50,488 bases of DNA from Silicimonas sp. (GTDB lineage: Bacteria; Pseudomonadota; Alphaproteobacteria; Rhodobacterales; Rhodobacteraceae): NCBI GenBank assembly GCA_022824315.1, contig JAJEAC010000205.1, forward strand, positions 1 through 50,488, read 5' to 3'. The notes under the pieces were generated by a model. It had not been told where the DNA came from, searched no databases, and saw nothing but the letters and a program-made list of their open reading frames with translations. Positions 16,273 through 25,165 of this stretch are shown here, piece after piece. Numbering within the stretch: the stretch's first letter is position 1; each line of letters starts with the position of its first letter. Both the position numbers and the translations under genes were made by a program.

Positions 16273-18558
16273 TCAAGAGTCCTTCCGATCGAAGGCCATC
16301 AGCAGGGCGGGGAGCAGCAAGAGGTCGGCGACAAGCGCGAAAGAGATCGTGACCGCCACCAGGACGCCAAGCGTCCAGCTCGGTTCGTAACCCGACGAGG
16401 CGAACACCAGGAAGCCGGCTGTCAGAATGGCGGTGGTTGCCCACAACGCCGGCCCCACGGCGCGAAACGTGGCGCGAACCGCATCCGGCGGTGACAGGCC
16501 CTGCTTACGGCCGCTCAAATACTTGGAGACAAAGTGAATGGTGTCGTCAACGATGATGCCGATGGCGACCGCGACCACCACGGATGCACCGAGACCTATC
16601 ACGCCGGAGACGTATCCCCACAGGCCGAACGTCATTGCCGCCGGAACGAAATTCGGCACCAGGCAGATCAGGCCGACACGGATGTTCCGGAAGACCAGGA
16701 GCAGGATCAGCGAAATGAGGCCCGTGGCAAGGATCGTGCCCCTCAGCATGCTTTCGACGTTCCGGTCCGACAGATGGGCGGAGATCATCGTAAAGCCCGA
16801 GGCCGGACTCGCGAGTTCGGGCGCGTTGGCCAGCAACCAGGCTTGGGCGCGCGCATCGATGTCGAGATGGTCCTTGGTGGACGTGTCGTCCAGCGCCACC
16901 GTCATTCGCGTCGACGACTTCGCGATGTCGATGCGGTCGTTCAGGTCAGCGCCAAAGGGCAGCGAAAACTCGTAGAGCAGCAGCACCTGGGCGGCAAGGT
17001 CGGGCTCCTCCGGTATTCGGTAGAATGCCGGATCGTCCCCGTGCAGGCTCTTGTTGACGCGCTTCATGATGTCCGAAAAAGCCTGAACGTGACGCACTTC
17101 GGGCTGTGTGCGGTACCAGTCCGCGAAGGCGTCGACCTTGCGCAGGTATTCGGGATTGGTGATGCCGCCCTCGGACCCGGAACTCAACGAATAATCGAGC
17201 CGGTCCAGCCCGGTCAGGTTCTCGACGATGAAATCCGTATCCGTACGGAAGGCGTAGCGTTCGTCGAAATGGTGCAGCCAGTTGTCGCTCGCTTCGTTTC
17301 GGGGAAGACCCGACGCCAGCGCCAGGACCACGAGAACCCCGGACCATAGCAGGGGTTTGCGACGGGCGACGACAAATTCTCCCAGGCGCTCGAAGAAGCC
17401 CGCGCGTCCGGCACGCGCGCGGGGAGGGCGCAGCGGCAGGATCGAGAGCAGCGCCGGCAGAAGCGTCACGGAATAGATGAACGTGAACAGCACGCCAAGC
17501 GCCACCAGGTTGCCGAGAACGTGAAACGGCGGCGAATTCGACGTGTTCAGGCTGAGGAAACCGATCGCGGTCGTGGCGGATGTCAGGAACACCGGATACA
17601 TGTTCTCGCGCAGCGAGGCCGAGAGCGCCGCGTTCCGCTCAAGACCTTCGCGCATGCCGGCCTGCGCCGTGGTCACGATGTGAATCGAATGGGCGACTCC
17701 AACGGCCATGACTATGATCGGTACGCTCGCGCTGATTGGCGTGAGCATGGTATGGAACCACCCCGCGACGCCAACGGCGGTCAGGACGACGAACACGACA
17801 ACAACGCCAACGGCCGCGGCCGCGTATGCGGAACGCAGAAGAAGGGCTGCGATGGTCATGACGACAAGGAACACGACAGGGATAAGGCTCTCCGCATCCG
17901 CTCCGGCGTCTTCGAAGGTCTGGTTCAGGATCACGTTGCCGGTCAGGAAATAGGAAAGCTCCGGATGCGCCGCCCTGGCCTCGCCGAGCAGCCCGCCGAG
18001 ATAGTCTGAAATCTCGGCCCACGCGGGCTCCTCGGGTTCGGACAGGATGAAGTCGATGACCAGCCCGGCCACATGTCCGTCCTCGGCAACCAGCTGCCCG
18101 ACCAGCTCCGGCTCGTTCAAGGCGATTTCCCGAATCCGGTCGAGTTCGGCGTCGCTCAAGGACGCCGCGCCTTCGACCAAGGGTTCGATCGTGAGGTCGT
18201 CCTCGACCGCTTCGCTATGGAAGTAGTTGGTCAGCGAGGTAACCCGGACCGAATGCGGCGTCTGCCATGCGGCCTCGGTCAACTCCTCGACTGCGCCGAG
18301 GGCCTCACGCGTGAATGCCGATCCTTCGTTAGGCGCGACGGCAATCAGCGCCGACCGCGACGCGGAATACGTGTCCTGCACCTTGTCGAACTCGAGAAGG
18401 TGGGGGTTGTCGGCACCGAAAAGCACGCGATAGCTGCCGGATACGGTCAGGCCGGGCAAGCCCGCCGACGCCGCGAGCATGGCCAGCGCGGCAAACGCGA
18501 GAACCGGCCAACGGAAGCGCAGAACGAAGGCGATGTAACGGTCCAGCAGTGCAGGCAT
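16273..18558 (-). CDS. MMPL/RND-superfamily transporter
   Basis: 761 aa from ATG 18558, chosen because GAGG lies 5 bases upstream; the adjacent ATG at 18561 is possible, while the far upstream in-frame ATG at 18750 adds 64 non-conserved residues. Membrane span 1 (about 17-37) is followed by a large periplasmic loop, a five-span block, a second loop and a second five-span block. Motifs such as 'VMAVGVAHSIHIV' and 'AIGIIVDDTIHFVSKYL' carry the Asp/His residues typical of COG1033-type exporters, which move lipids or other hydrophobic molecules. It is divergent from an outer-membrane barrel gene, a likely functional partner. Substrate unknown. Confidence 0.88.
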   Translation of the reverse strand: MPALLDRYIAFVLRFRWPVLAFAALAMLAASAGLPGLTVSGSYRVLFGADNPHLLEFDKVQDTYSASRSALIAVAPNEGSAFTREALGAVEELTEAAWQTPHSVRVTSLTNYFHSEAVEDDLTIEPLVEGAASLSDAELDRIREIALNEPELVGQLVAEDGHVAGLVIDFILSEPEEPAWAEISDYLGGLLGEARAAHPELSYFLTGNVILNQTFEDAGADAESLIPVVFLVVMTIAALLLRSAYAAAAVGVVVVFVVLTAVGVAGWFHTMLTPISASVPIIVMAVGVAHSIHIVTTAQAGMREGLERNAALSASLRENMYPVFLTSATTAIGFLSLNTSNSPPFHVLGNLVALGVLFTFIYSVTLLPALLSILPLRPPRARAGRAGFFERLGEFVVARRKPLLWSGVLVVLALASGLPRNEASDNWLHHFDERYAFRTDTDFIVENLTGLDRLDYSLSSGSEGGITNPEYLRKVDAFADWYRTQPEVRHVQAFSDIMKRVNKSLHGDDPAFYRIPEEPDLAAQVLLLYEFSLPFGADLNDRIDIAKSSTRMTVALDDTSTKDHLDIDARAQAWLLANAPELASPASGFTMISAHLSDRNVESMLRGTILATGLISLILLLVFRNIRVGLICLVPNFVPAAMTFGLWGYVSGVIGLGASVVVAVAIGIIVDDTIHFVSKYLSGRKQGLSPPDAVRATFRAVGPALWATTAILTAGFLVFASSGYEPSWTLGVLVAVTISFALVADLLLLPALLMAFDRKDS

Positions 18559-19264
18559 CATCGCCTCGGCCCGCGCGGAAGCACGGGTGCCATGAATTCG
18601 GCCCGTGCGGTCTTTCCTGATCCGATTCGCCTTGGATGCATCCCGAATTCGTCCTTCGCGATCCCACGTCCAACGCTGTCCGGCGATTGAAATTCGTTCA
18701 ACGCCGACTCGGGAGGATGCACCTTGTGGCGGGGAAGGCGTTGGCGCCAATGGCGCTCCAGTGACCTGGCGGCCGTTCCATGTTCACGGGTATGACTCAA
18801 CGACTCGATCACGATGCAATCTTTCCGAAATTTCGTATCCGGCTTGCGAAACAACGGCAACCCGTTTCGTGTGCCTGACTGCCCGACCCCTGGGCCCGTG
18901 CCGCGGATCGGGCCTGCAGAGGCCTGTCGAAATTTCGGCGACGATCGGCAGGGCGTGTCGTCGACGGCACGGGCAGAAACTGGCGAACGGCGGCGCGTCG
19001 GGTCCGCCGCGCAGCATGGCGTTGGAACTCCCGTCCCGGGGTGAGGATTGCGCTGCGGTGGGACGAAGTCCGAAAAAAAACCCTTGCAACGCGCGCCACG
19101 CTCTGCAAATTCGTCATGCAGCAGGGTTTGCGCCGGGTCCGTACCGCGGGATCGACCGGAAGTCAGGGAACCGTTCTTCCTCGCAGCCCTCTCTGCCAGG
19201 GATTGCCCTCGCTGCAGGGAAGAGAGGCAGGTGTGCGTTTCAGAGTGGAACTGGGGATGTGATG
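18559..19264. other. Divergent intergenic region between MMPL and outer-membrane protein genes
   Basis: About 700 bases with no supported gene. Long frames run through it on both strands, including an upstream extension of the barrel gene's own frame, but their translations are Arg/Pro-rich and lack conserved motifs. A possible stem (CCTCTCT at 19188-19194 with AGAGAGG at 19221-19227) lies just before the barrel gene. No clear promoter hexamers were found. The length suggests a complex regulatory region or a decayed gene. Confidence 0.4.
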
Positions 19265-20521
19265 ATGGCGAACCGGTTGATCCATGCCTCCGCATTGCTG
19301 TGGGTGCTGCTGCCCTTCGTGCCAAAGCCGGCAGATGCCGAATCCTGGCTTTCCGACCGGATGGACGTGTTCGGCAAGTTTTCGGCGGAAACGCGGATTT
19401 TCCCGGAAACCGGGGTTCATCCCGGCCAGCGATCGCATGCAAGCGGATTCAGCTTGGAAACAACCGCCTATATCGAGGGAGACGGCGGCAGCAGCTTCAC
19501 CTTAACGCCCTTCCTGCGCCTCGATGCCGGGGACCCGGAACGCACGCATGCCGATCTGCGGGAAGCGTACTTTCTCACCTACGGCGATGCGGGAGATGGC
19601 GAATGGGAACTGCGCCTGGGCATCGACCGGGTCTTCTGGGGCGTCGCCGAGGCGCGGTCGCTGGTGGACATCGTCAACCAGACGGACCTGGTAGAGCATC
19701 CCAACGCCAAGAGCAAGCTTGGTCAACCGATGGTGCACTTCACCTTGTCCGGGGGCTGGGGCGTGTTTGAGCTGTTCGGACTGACCGGGCATCGAGAGCG
19801 AACTTTTCCAGGCGAACATGGGCGGCTTCGTGGACAGTGGGTCATCGACAACAGTCGAGTCACGTACGAGTCCGCAGACGAAGAATGGCATGTCGATCTC
19901 GCTGGCCGGTACAGCAACAGTTTCGGGCCGCTCGACATCGGGCTGAGCGTGTTCGACGGCACAAGCCGCGAGCCGACCTTTGCGCCAGTCGTCGTGGACC
20001 AAACGTTGCCCCACGTGGTCTTGGCCCCGCATTACGAGCAAATTCGCCAGTTCGGGCTGGATGCCCAGATCACGACGGGGCCGGTGCTGCTCAAGCTGGA
20101 AACGATCCGTCGCGCCGGCGGGCGGAACCGGATGATGCAGGAGCAGGACTACACGGCTTCGATCCTTGGCGGCGAGTACATCATCAACGGTCCGTGGGAC
20201 AGCAATTCCGACTTGAGCCTGTTTGCCGAGTTGCTCCGTGACGACCGAGAGCGCAATGCGACCGACGCGCTCGCAAATTCCGTCTTTCTGGGTGCGCGCC
20301 TCGGCTTGAACGACGAGCACGGGACCGATTTCTTTCTTGGGGTTCTCGACTCCCGTGAAACCGACAGCCGGGTCGTGAACGCCGAGTTCAATCGACGTCT
20401 CTCGGACAATTTGTCACTGCACTTGGAATCAATCGCTCACATGGGGTTTGAAACCGACGTTACCGTCCGCGACACGAGGCGTGACAGCTTCATCGGGATA
20501 AGCCTGGAATACAATTTCTGA
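19265..20521 (+). CDS. Outer-membrane beta-barrel protein (unassigned family)
   Basis: 418 aa from ATG 19265 (GGGGA 7 bases upstream; the adjacent ATG at 19262 is also possible). A signal peptide ends near 'KPADA', and the mature chain alternates polar and hydrophobic residues in strand-length runs. It ends 'SFIGISLEYNF', with the terminal Phe recognised by the BAM machinery. 'FWGVAEARSLVDIVNQTD' and 'ELRLGIDRVFWG' recall barrel proteins found beside MMPL-type exporters. The likely role is an outer-membrane component or channel for the divergent exporter. I do not recognise the exact family. Confidence 0.75.
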   Translation: MANRLIHASALLWVLLPFVPKPADAESWLSDRMDVFGKFSAETRIFPETGVHPGQRSHASGFSLETTAYIEGDGGSSFTLTPFLRLDAGDPERTHADLREAYFLTYGDAGDGEWELRLGIDRVFWGVAEARSLVDIVNQTDLVEHPNAKSKLGQPMVHFTLSGGWGVFELFGLTGHRERTFPGEHGRLRGQWVIDNSRVTYESADEEWHVDLAGRYSNSFGPLDIGLSVFDGTSREPTFAPVVVDQTLPHVVLAPHYEQIRQFGLDAQITTGPVLLKLETIRRAGGRNRMMQEQDYTASILGGEYIINGPWDSNSDLSLFAELLRDDRERNATDALANSVFLGARLGLNDEHGTDFFLGVLDSRETDSRVVNAEFNRRLSDNLSLHLESIAHMGFETDVTVRDTRRDSFIGISLEYNF

Positions 20522-20853
20522 CGTCGTGGCAGTCGTCGGCGGGCTTGCTGACCCGGACATTGGGCAAAGCATCGACGAGACCGGCGCGTCGGAATTGACG
20601 TTGCTCTCGCATCGGTTGGCACCGTCTTTGCAACGGCATCCGACATCGGCAAGGCGGCGATCCGGCGCGCAATCGCTGCGTGGGATGTCCTGTCCGTGAC
20701 GTCCGGCCCAACCCATGACGCCCCCGCCGCTCCCGGCGAAACGTCCCGATGACCTGCACTCCGTTTCCCGATCAGCGCCATGTCCATCGGCACGCAGGAG
20801 AACTGGCCTGCTGCCGCCTTGGCGGTCAATGCACGCAAGCGGCCTCCGGGTGA
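20522..20853. other. Intergenic stretch upstream of RES remnant
   Basis: No convincing gene. The expected N-terminal half of a RES domain (with its GGRFN-type motif) and a partner Xre/DUF2384 antitoxin were looked for in all frames and not found. A TGA at 20851-20853 directly precedes the recognisable RES segment. The stretch is probably degenerate. Confidence 0.4.
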
Positions 20854-21132
20854 CCTCCGGTTTTCGACACCCGCAGCTCATCTCAGCTTGATGAGCTCGG
20901 AATGTCGGAAGACGCGCTCGCGGATCCCGGTTGGCGTGCAAAGATGCTCGAGGGAAAAGCGGTTCCGACCCAAGACTTCGCTCGCAAGCCAATGGCAGAT
21001 GGCTTTGCGGGCCTCCTGATCAGAAGTTGCGCGAAGGGCGCATCCAAGGCAGACTCCAATGTCGTCCCATGGCGATGGGCAGACGCAGGCTGTGAACTTG
21101 ATGTCGTGGATGACGAAGACCTGCTGGGACGG
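20854..21132 (+). pseudogene. RES-domain toxin, C-terminal fragment
   Basis: The 93-codon segment reads as the C-terminal half of a RES family NAD+-targeting toxin. It contains 'VFDTRSSSQLDELGMSEDAL', then 'VPTQDFARKPMADGFAGLL', then 'SCAKGASKADSNVVPWRW' and 'LDVVDD', matching the order and spacing of the family blocks (aspartate-threonine start, 'GxxGllvpS', 'NLVLWRW', 'v.D'). An in-frame TGA precedes it and no N-terminal half or antitoxin is visible. The frame continues to 21312 with unrelated sequence. It is most likely the remnant of a horizontally acquired Xre-RES toxin-antitoxin pair; the nearest in-frame ATG is at 20902. Confidence 0.65.
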
Positions 21133-21286
21133 ATGTGCCTGCGGCGCGAGGGAGTCTGCTCAGGCACAAAGCTGGATGCGAAAGCGAGCCTTCAAGGAAG
21201 TCACATCGCATTCTATTGCACCAGCGCTTTGGCAAACCGCTCTTTCCGCATGAGGATTGGTCAACTTGACAGCTGTTGTCGGTCTT

Positions 21287-22678
21287 TCAGTATCGGTAGT
21301 GTTCGGGCTTGAACGGGCCGCCCTGACTTACGCCGATATAGCTTGCCTGTTCGCTGTCCAGCGTCGTGAGCTTTGCGCCAATCCGGTCCAGGTGTAGCCT
21401 CGCGACCATTTCGTCGAGGTGCTTGGGAAGAATGCAGACCTCATTGCCGTATTCTTTGCCCTTCGTGAACAGCTCGATCTGTGCCAGGACCTGATTGGTG
21501 AAACTTGCCGACATGACGAAGCTGGGATGTCCCGTTGCGTTGCCAAGATTCAGCAGCCGGCCCTCGGACAGCAGGATGATCCGGTTGCCCGAAGGCATTT
21601 CGATCATGTCCACCTGTTCCTTGATGTTGGTCCACTTGTGGTTCCTCAGGTTGGCAACCTGGATCTCGTTGTCAAAATGCCCGATGTTGCCGACAATCGC
21701 CATGTCATTCATCTCGCGCATGTGCTCAATGCGAATGACGTCCTTGTTGCCGGTCGTCGTGACAAAGATGTCCGCGTCCAGATTCTCCTCCAGCAGAACC
21801 ACCTCATAACCGTCCATCGCCGCCTGCAACGCGCAGATCGGATCGATTTCGGTCACCTTGACCCGAGCGCCCGCGCCGCGAAGCGACGCCGCAGACCCCT
21901 TCCCGACGTCGCCATAGCCGCACACCACGGCGACCTTTCCGGCCATCATCGTGTCGGTCGCGCGACGGATGCCGTCGACGAGACTCTCCCGGCAGCCGTA
22001 CTTGTTGTCGAACTTGGACTTCGTGACACTGTCATTGACGTTGATCGCAGGAAACGGCAGCTGGCCGTCCTCCACCATCTTGTACAGGCGGTTTACGCCT
22101 GTCGTGGTCTCCTCCGTAACACCCAGGATCATGTCGCGCTGCTTCACGAACCAGCCCGGGCTCTCCTCCAGGCGTTTCCTGATTTGGGCGTAGAGGACTT
22201 CTTCCTCTTCGCTTCCGGGGACCGCGATGAGGTCGCTGTCGCCTTCCTCGACCCGCGCGCCGGTAAGGATGTACAGCGTCGCGTCTCCGCCATCATCCAA
22301 TATCATGTTCGCCCCGCCAGCCGGGAACTGGAAGATCTGGTCCGTGTAGGACCAGTACTCTTCGAGTGTTTCACCCTTCACGGCAAAAACCGGAGTGCCG
22401 CCCGCGGCGATCACGGCCGCAGCATGGTCCTGCGTCGAAAAGATGTTGCACGAAGCCCAGCGAACATCGGCTCCAAGGGCCTGGAGCGTTTCGATCAGGA
22501 CGGCCGTCTGGATCGTCATGTGCAGGGAGCCGGCGATTCTTGCGCCCGAGAGGGGTTTCCGCTCTCCGTATTCCTCCCGGATTGCCATCAGGCCAGGCAT
22601 TTCCGTCTCGGCGATGTCCAGCTCCTTGCGCCCGAAATCGGCCAGCGAAATGTCCTTCACGACGTAATCCTTGGGCAT
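21287..22678 (-). CDS. ahcY: Adenosylhomocysteinase (S-adenosylhomocysteine hydrolase)
   Basis: 463 aa from ATG 22678 with GGAG 10 bases upstream; an in-frame GTG at 22693 is a weaker alternative. It starts '[18 protein letters not shown]', contains the NAD-binding '[19 protein letters not shown]', and ends '[10 protein letters not shown]', the usual AhcY terminus. The enzyme cleaves S-adenosylhomocysteine to adenosine and homocysteine, relieving inhibition of methyltransferases. It is monocistronic here, divergent from an HD phosphohydrolase gene across 313 bases that hold two hairpin-forming elements. Confidence 0.98.
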   Translation of the reverse strand: MPKDYVVKDISLADFGRKELDIAETEMPGLMAIREEYGERKPLSGARIAGSLHMTIQTAVLIETLQALGADVRWASCNIFSTQDHAAAVIAAGGTPVFAVKGETLEEYWSYTDQIFQFPAGGANMILDDGGDATLYILTGARVEEGDSDLIAVPGSEEEEVLYAQIRKRLEESPGWFVKQRDMILGVTEETTTGVNRLYKMVEDGQLPFPAINVNDSVTKSKFDNKYGCRESLVDGIRRATDTMMAGKVAVVCGYGDVGKGSAASLRGAGARVKVTEIDPICALQAAMDGYEVVLLEENLDADIFVTTTGNKDVIRIEHMREMNDMAIVGNIGHFDNEIQVANLRNHKWTNIKEQVDMIEMPSGNRIILLSEGRLLNLGNATGHPSFVMSASFTNQVLAQIELFTKGKEYGNEVCILPKHLDEMVARLHLDRIGAKLTTLDSEQASYIGVSQGGPFKPEHYRY

Positions 22679-22694
22679 GGTCTCTCGCTCCACT

Positions 22695-22713
22695 CGACCG
22701 CGTATCGCGGTCG
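22695..22713 (-). promoter_or_regulatory. Leader hairpin just upstream of ahcY ribosome site
   Basis: CGACCGCG-TAT-CGCGGTCG is a perfect 8-bp stem with a 3-base loop, ending 17 bases before the ahcY ATG and abutting its GGAG. It could modulate translation. SAH- and SAM-riboswitch patterns were looked for further upstream and no convincing match was found, so the ligand, if any, is unknown. Confidence 0.4.
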
Positions 22714-22927
22714 TTTAGCACCGGTATATTTCCCCGACAACCAAGGTTGCCAAGGGACGGGTCGCGGCCCGCCGCCGCTGCGCCACCTTCTTCGAACGGC
22801 ATTGCTTGAACACAGGCCATGGGGAGCGGATTCAAGCTGTCCGCATCGGCCGTCGGCGCGAATCCTGTGAATAGGTCCGGGCGGTGTCCCCAAGACGGGC
22901 CGATGGTCATTCGGGTGGCCCTGAATT

Positions 22928-22967
22928 GGCGCTGACGCCAAGTGCAAATGCACTTGACCGTGGCGCC
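22928..22967. promoter_or_regulatory. Compound palindrome in the ahcY/HD-gene divergent spacer
   Basis: The core CAAGTGCA-AA-TGCACTTG (22939-22956) is a perfect 8-bp inverted repeat. It is enclosed by GGCGC (22928-22932) and GCGCC (22963-22967) with symmetric 6-base internal loops. It lies 25 bases before the HD gene start and about 250 bases upstream of ahcY. It looks like an operator or structured leader; no known motif was matched. The rest of the 22679-22991 spacer shows nothing else recognisable. Confidence 0.45.
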
Positions 22968-22991
22968 GACATTGGTGCACGACTGCGCGTC

Positions 22992-23597
22992 ATGGCCCCC
23001 AGGAAAGCGGAACCACGCGCATGGCAGCGAATGCTGTCCGGACGAAGGCTGGATCTTCTGGATCCGACACCTGTCGACATCGAAATCGAGGACATCGCGC
23101 ACGGACTGGCCTTCGTTGCCCGCTGGAACGGCCAGACGAAAGGGGAGTATCCCTATTCCGTCGCCGAACATTCGTTGCTGGTGGAGACCCTTTTCACGCG
23201 CCTCGTGCCGAAGGCTCCTGCAAAGTGGCGGCTTGCGGCGCTCCTGCATGACGCGCCGGAATACGTGATCGGCGACATGATCGCGCCCGTCAAATCCTCG
23301 GTCGGCCCCGGATACTCCGCGCTGGACGACCGCCTGACGGCCGCGATCCATCTCCGCTTCGGCCTGCCGGCCGCGGTGCCAAGGACAGTCAAGTCGAAGA
23401 TCAAGAGGGCAGACAAGATGTCTGCCTGGTTCGAGGCGACGCAAATTGCAGGATTCGCCGAATCCGAGGCAAACAGGTTCTTCGGGCGTCCTGACATGTC
23501 TCTGGTGAAGGACCTCTCGATCCTGCTCCGGCCTCCCATCGAATCGCGCCTGGCATTTGTGGAGCGGCACAACACGCTGTTGGCCGAAATGGGATAG
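22992..23597 (+). CDS. HD-domain phosphohydrolase (YfbR-like)
   Basis: 201 aa from ATG 22992; an upstream in-frame ATG at 22884 would add 36 residues and run through a palindrome. The N-terminus 'AWQRMLSGRRLDLLDP' is typical of the COG1896 group in this order. Metal-binding motifs are visible: H in 'VAEHSLLVE', the HD pair in 'LLHDAPEYVIGD', and D in 'IKRADKM'. Relatives hydrolyse 5'-deoxyribonucleotides, but activity here is inferred. It converges on regA with a 1-base gap. Confidence 0.88.
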   Translation: MAPRKAEPRAWQRMLSGRRLDLLDPTPVDIEIEDIAHGLAFVARWNGQTKGEYPYSVAEHSLLVETLFTRLVPKAPAKWRLAALLHDAPEYVIGDMIAPVKSSVGPGYSALDDRLTAAIHLRFGLPAAVPRTVKSKIKRADKMSAWFEATQIAGFAESEANRFFGRPDMSLVKDLSILLRPPIESRLAFVERHNTLLAEMG

Positions 23598-23598
23598 C

Positions 23599-24168
23599 TC
23601 AGCGCGGCGACCGCTTGGCCAGAATGCGCTGAAGCGTTCGCCGATGCATGTTCAGACGCCGCGCCGTTTCGCTGACATTCCGGCCGCAGAGTTCATAGAC
23701 CCGCTGGATATGCTCCCAACGAACCCGGTCGGCGCTCATTGGATCGGTCGGCGGCGGTGGCATCTCGCCCTCCGGCGCCAGAAGCGCGGCCGTAACGTCA
23801 TTGGCATCCGCCGGCTTTGACAGATAGTCCGTTGCCCCGATCTTGACCGCTGCCACGGCCGTGGCAATCGCGCCATAGCCCGTCAGGACGACAATGCGGC
23901 TGTCATTCCTGCGTTCACGAATGCTCTCGACCACGTCCAGGCCGTTTCCGTCTTCAAGCCGCAAGTCGACAACCGCGTATGCCGGAGGACGCCTGGCCGC
24001 GGCCGCCCTGCCGGCAGCGACCGAGTCGGCCGTTTCGACGTCAAAGCCCCGCTTTTCCATTGCCCGGGCCAAGCGCCTCAGGAACGGCTCGTCATCGTCA
24101 ACGATCAAGAGCGATGGGTCTGGTCCAATCTCTTCCGGCATCTCTTCTATCGGATTCGGTTTCGCCAA
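23599..24168 (-). CDS. regA: Redox response regulator RegA/PrrA/ActR
   Basis: 189 aa. The receiver domain has acidic pocket D24-D26, phospho-acceptor D68 ('VVDLRLEDGNG'), T96 ('VLTGYG') and K118. The four-proline linker at 137-140 and the Fis-type helix-turn-helix (about 150-185, 'SETARRLNMHRRTLQRIL') are the RegA signature and nearly invariant in alphaproteobacteria. RegA is phosphorylated by RegB when respiration slows and controls photosynthesis, nitrogen and carbon fixation and respiratory oxidases. It lies 32 bases downstream of senC and opposite regB, the standard locus layout. Confidence 0.96.
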   Translation of the reverse strand: MAKPNPIEEMPEEIGPDPSLLIVDDDEPFLRRLARAMEKRGFDVETADSVAAGRAAAARRPPAYAVVDLRLEDGNGLDVVESIRERRNDSRIVVLTGYGAIATAVAAVKIGATDYLSKPADANDVTAALLAPEGEMPPPPTDPMSADRVRWEHIQRVYELCGRNVSETARRLNMHRRTLQRILAKRSPR

Positions 24169-24200
24169 GGCTATTCGCTAGCCCGCCGGTCGTCAAATCT

Positions 24201-24800
24201 TCAAGATCCGATGAGGCATGCCGCGGTCTTCGCGATTCCCTCTGCCGTGTCCTCGCGGCGAAAATATGCGCCGAGCTCGTTGCCAGGGAACATCAGGTAG
24301 GTGAAGGTGGAATGGTCAACGAGATAGAATTCGCCAGTTCCCTCGCCCTTTGCAAAATATGCGCGATACGCCTTTGCTGCGGCCTTGACCTGCTCAGCGC
24401 TCCCCGTGAGCGCAACCATGTCCGGAAACATGTCGTCGGCATACTGGCCCAGCACTTCAGGCGTGTCGCGCTCAGGGTCAACGGAGATGAACACGAGGGC
24501 GATGTCGTGCCCATCCTCCGCCAGAAGATCGACGGCAAGCGCGTTGCGCGCCATGTCAAACGGACAGACATCGGGACAGAAGGTGTAACCGAAATAAACC
24601 AGCGCCGGGCGGTCCAGCACGTCCGTGTCCGTCACCGGTTCACCCTCCCTGTCGACAAGCTCGAAGGGACCTCCGATCGATGCGCCGACCGCCGGAGAGA
24701 TGTCGCACTCGGACCGTGCGCTCAGGAGCGTATAGAGTGCGGTTCCACTCACAAGGACCAGCAGGCCGAGACCTGCAAGCGCGATTGCGGCCTTATTCAT
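24201..24800 (-). CDS. senC: SCO1/SenC/PrrC copper-binding protein
   Basis: 199 aa. One N-terminal membrane anchor (about 5-27) and a thioredoxin-like periplasmic domain with copper ligands C75-x3-C79 ('FCPDVC') and H163 ('LVDHST'). SCO proteins deliver copper to the CuA or CuB site of cytochrome oxidases; in Rhodobacter PrrC also links oxidase activity to the RegB signal. GGAAGG lies 5 bases before the ATG. It is co-oriented with regA and divergent from regB, so redox sensing, oxidase assembly and response regulator sit together. Confidence 0.95.
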   Translation of the reverse strand: MNKAAIALAGLGLLVLVSGTALYTLLSARSECDISPAVGASIGGPFELVDREGEPVTDTDVLDRPALVYFGYTFCPDVCPFDMARNALAVDLLAEDGHDIALVFISVDPERDTPEVLGQYADDMFPDMVALTGSAEQVKAAAKAYRAYFAKGEGTGEFYLVDHSTFTYLMFPGNELGAYFRREDTAEGIAKTAACLIGS

Positions 24801-25077
24801 GCGGCCTTCCGGTCTGGGGTGCTAAATCAACGGGGTGACGGCATTCTTGCCGCCTCTTTCGACACGCTTTTTCTGGTTCTTGGGTTGACCAACGCCTCTC
24901 GCCTTCAGATGCACCTGTCCTGAACACATCTTGATGCTCCGCCCGCGGGGCGGTCTCCGTGGCACAGACGAGGCCACGCGACGCCGTTGCGGAAACCGGC
25001 GGAACGACCTGTCCTCCAGCCAGGATCATCAATAGCGCGTGCATCGCGCACGTCAAAGCGAAATGCGGTCCGCGCAA
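24793..25077 (-). CDS. Possible small secreted protein upstream of senC (doubtful)
   Basis: This 94-codon frame starts with a signal-like segment ('ALTCAMHALLMILAGGQVV') and overlaps the senC start by 8 bases, an arrangement usual for coupled genes. Against it, the second half uses many rare codons, is Arg/Glu-rich and has no recognisable motif. It may be chance in the 365-base senC-regB divergent spacer. That spacer otherwise holds a GC-rich palindrome (CCGCCC-GCG-GGGCGG, 24939-24953) and no clear promoter hexamers. Confidence 0.2.
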   Translation of the reverse strand: MRGPHFALTCAMHALLMILAGGQVVPPVSATASRGLVCATETAPRAEHQDVFRTGASEGERRWSTQEPEKACRKRRQECRHPVDLAPQTGRPHE

Positions 25078-25165
25078 TCACACAAGCCCGGATTTCGCGC
25101 CCGCGGAGTCATTGATCACCGACGGCTCGTAGGACTACACTTTGTTCCGTCGCGAAAGGACGGCC

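Noticed and set aside
18605..19261. 219-codon in-frame extension upstream of the outer-membrane protein
   Set aside because: It would put the clear signal peptide in the middle of a protein; the sequence is Arg/Pro-rich without motifs and there is a ribosome site at 19253-19257.
22679..22990. Known SAH or SAM riboswitch before ahcY
   Set aside because: Conserved core sequences of these switches could not be matched; only unassigned hairpins remain, and these are reported as such.
22371..23570. 399-codon minus-strand frame crossing the ahcY 5' region and HD gene
   Set aside because: It shadows two genes with conserved motifs on the correct strands and has no domain of its own.
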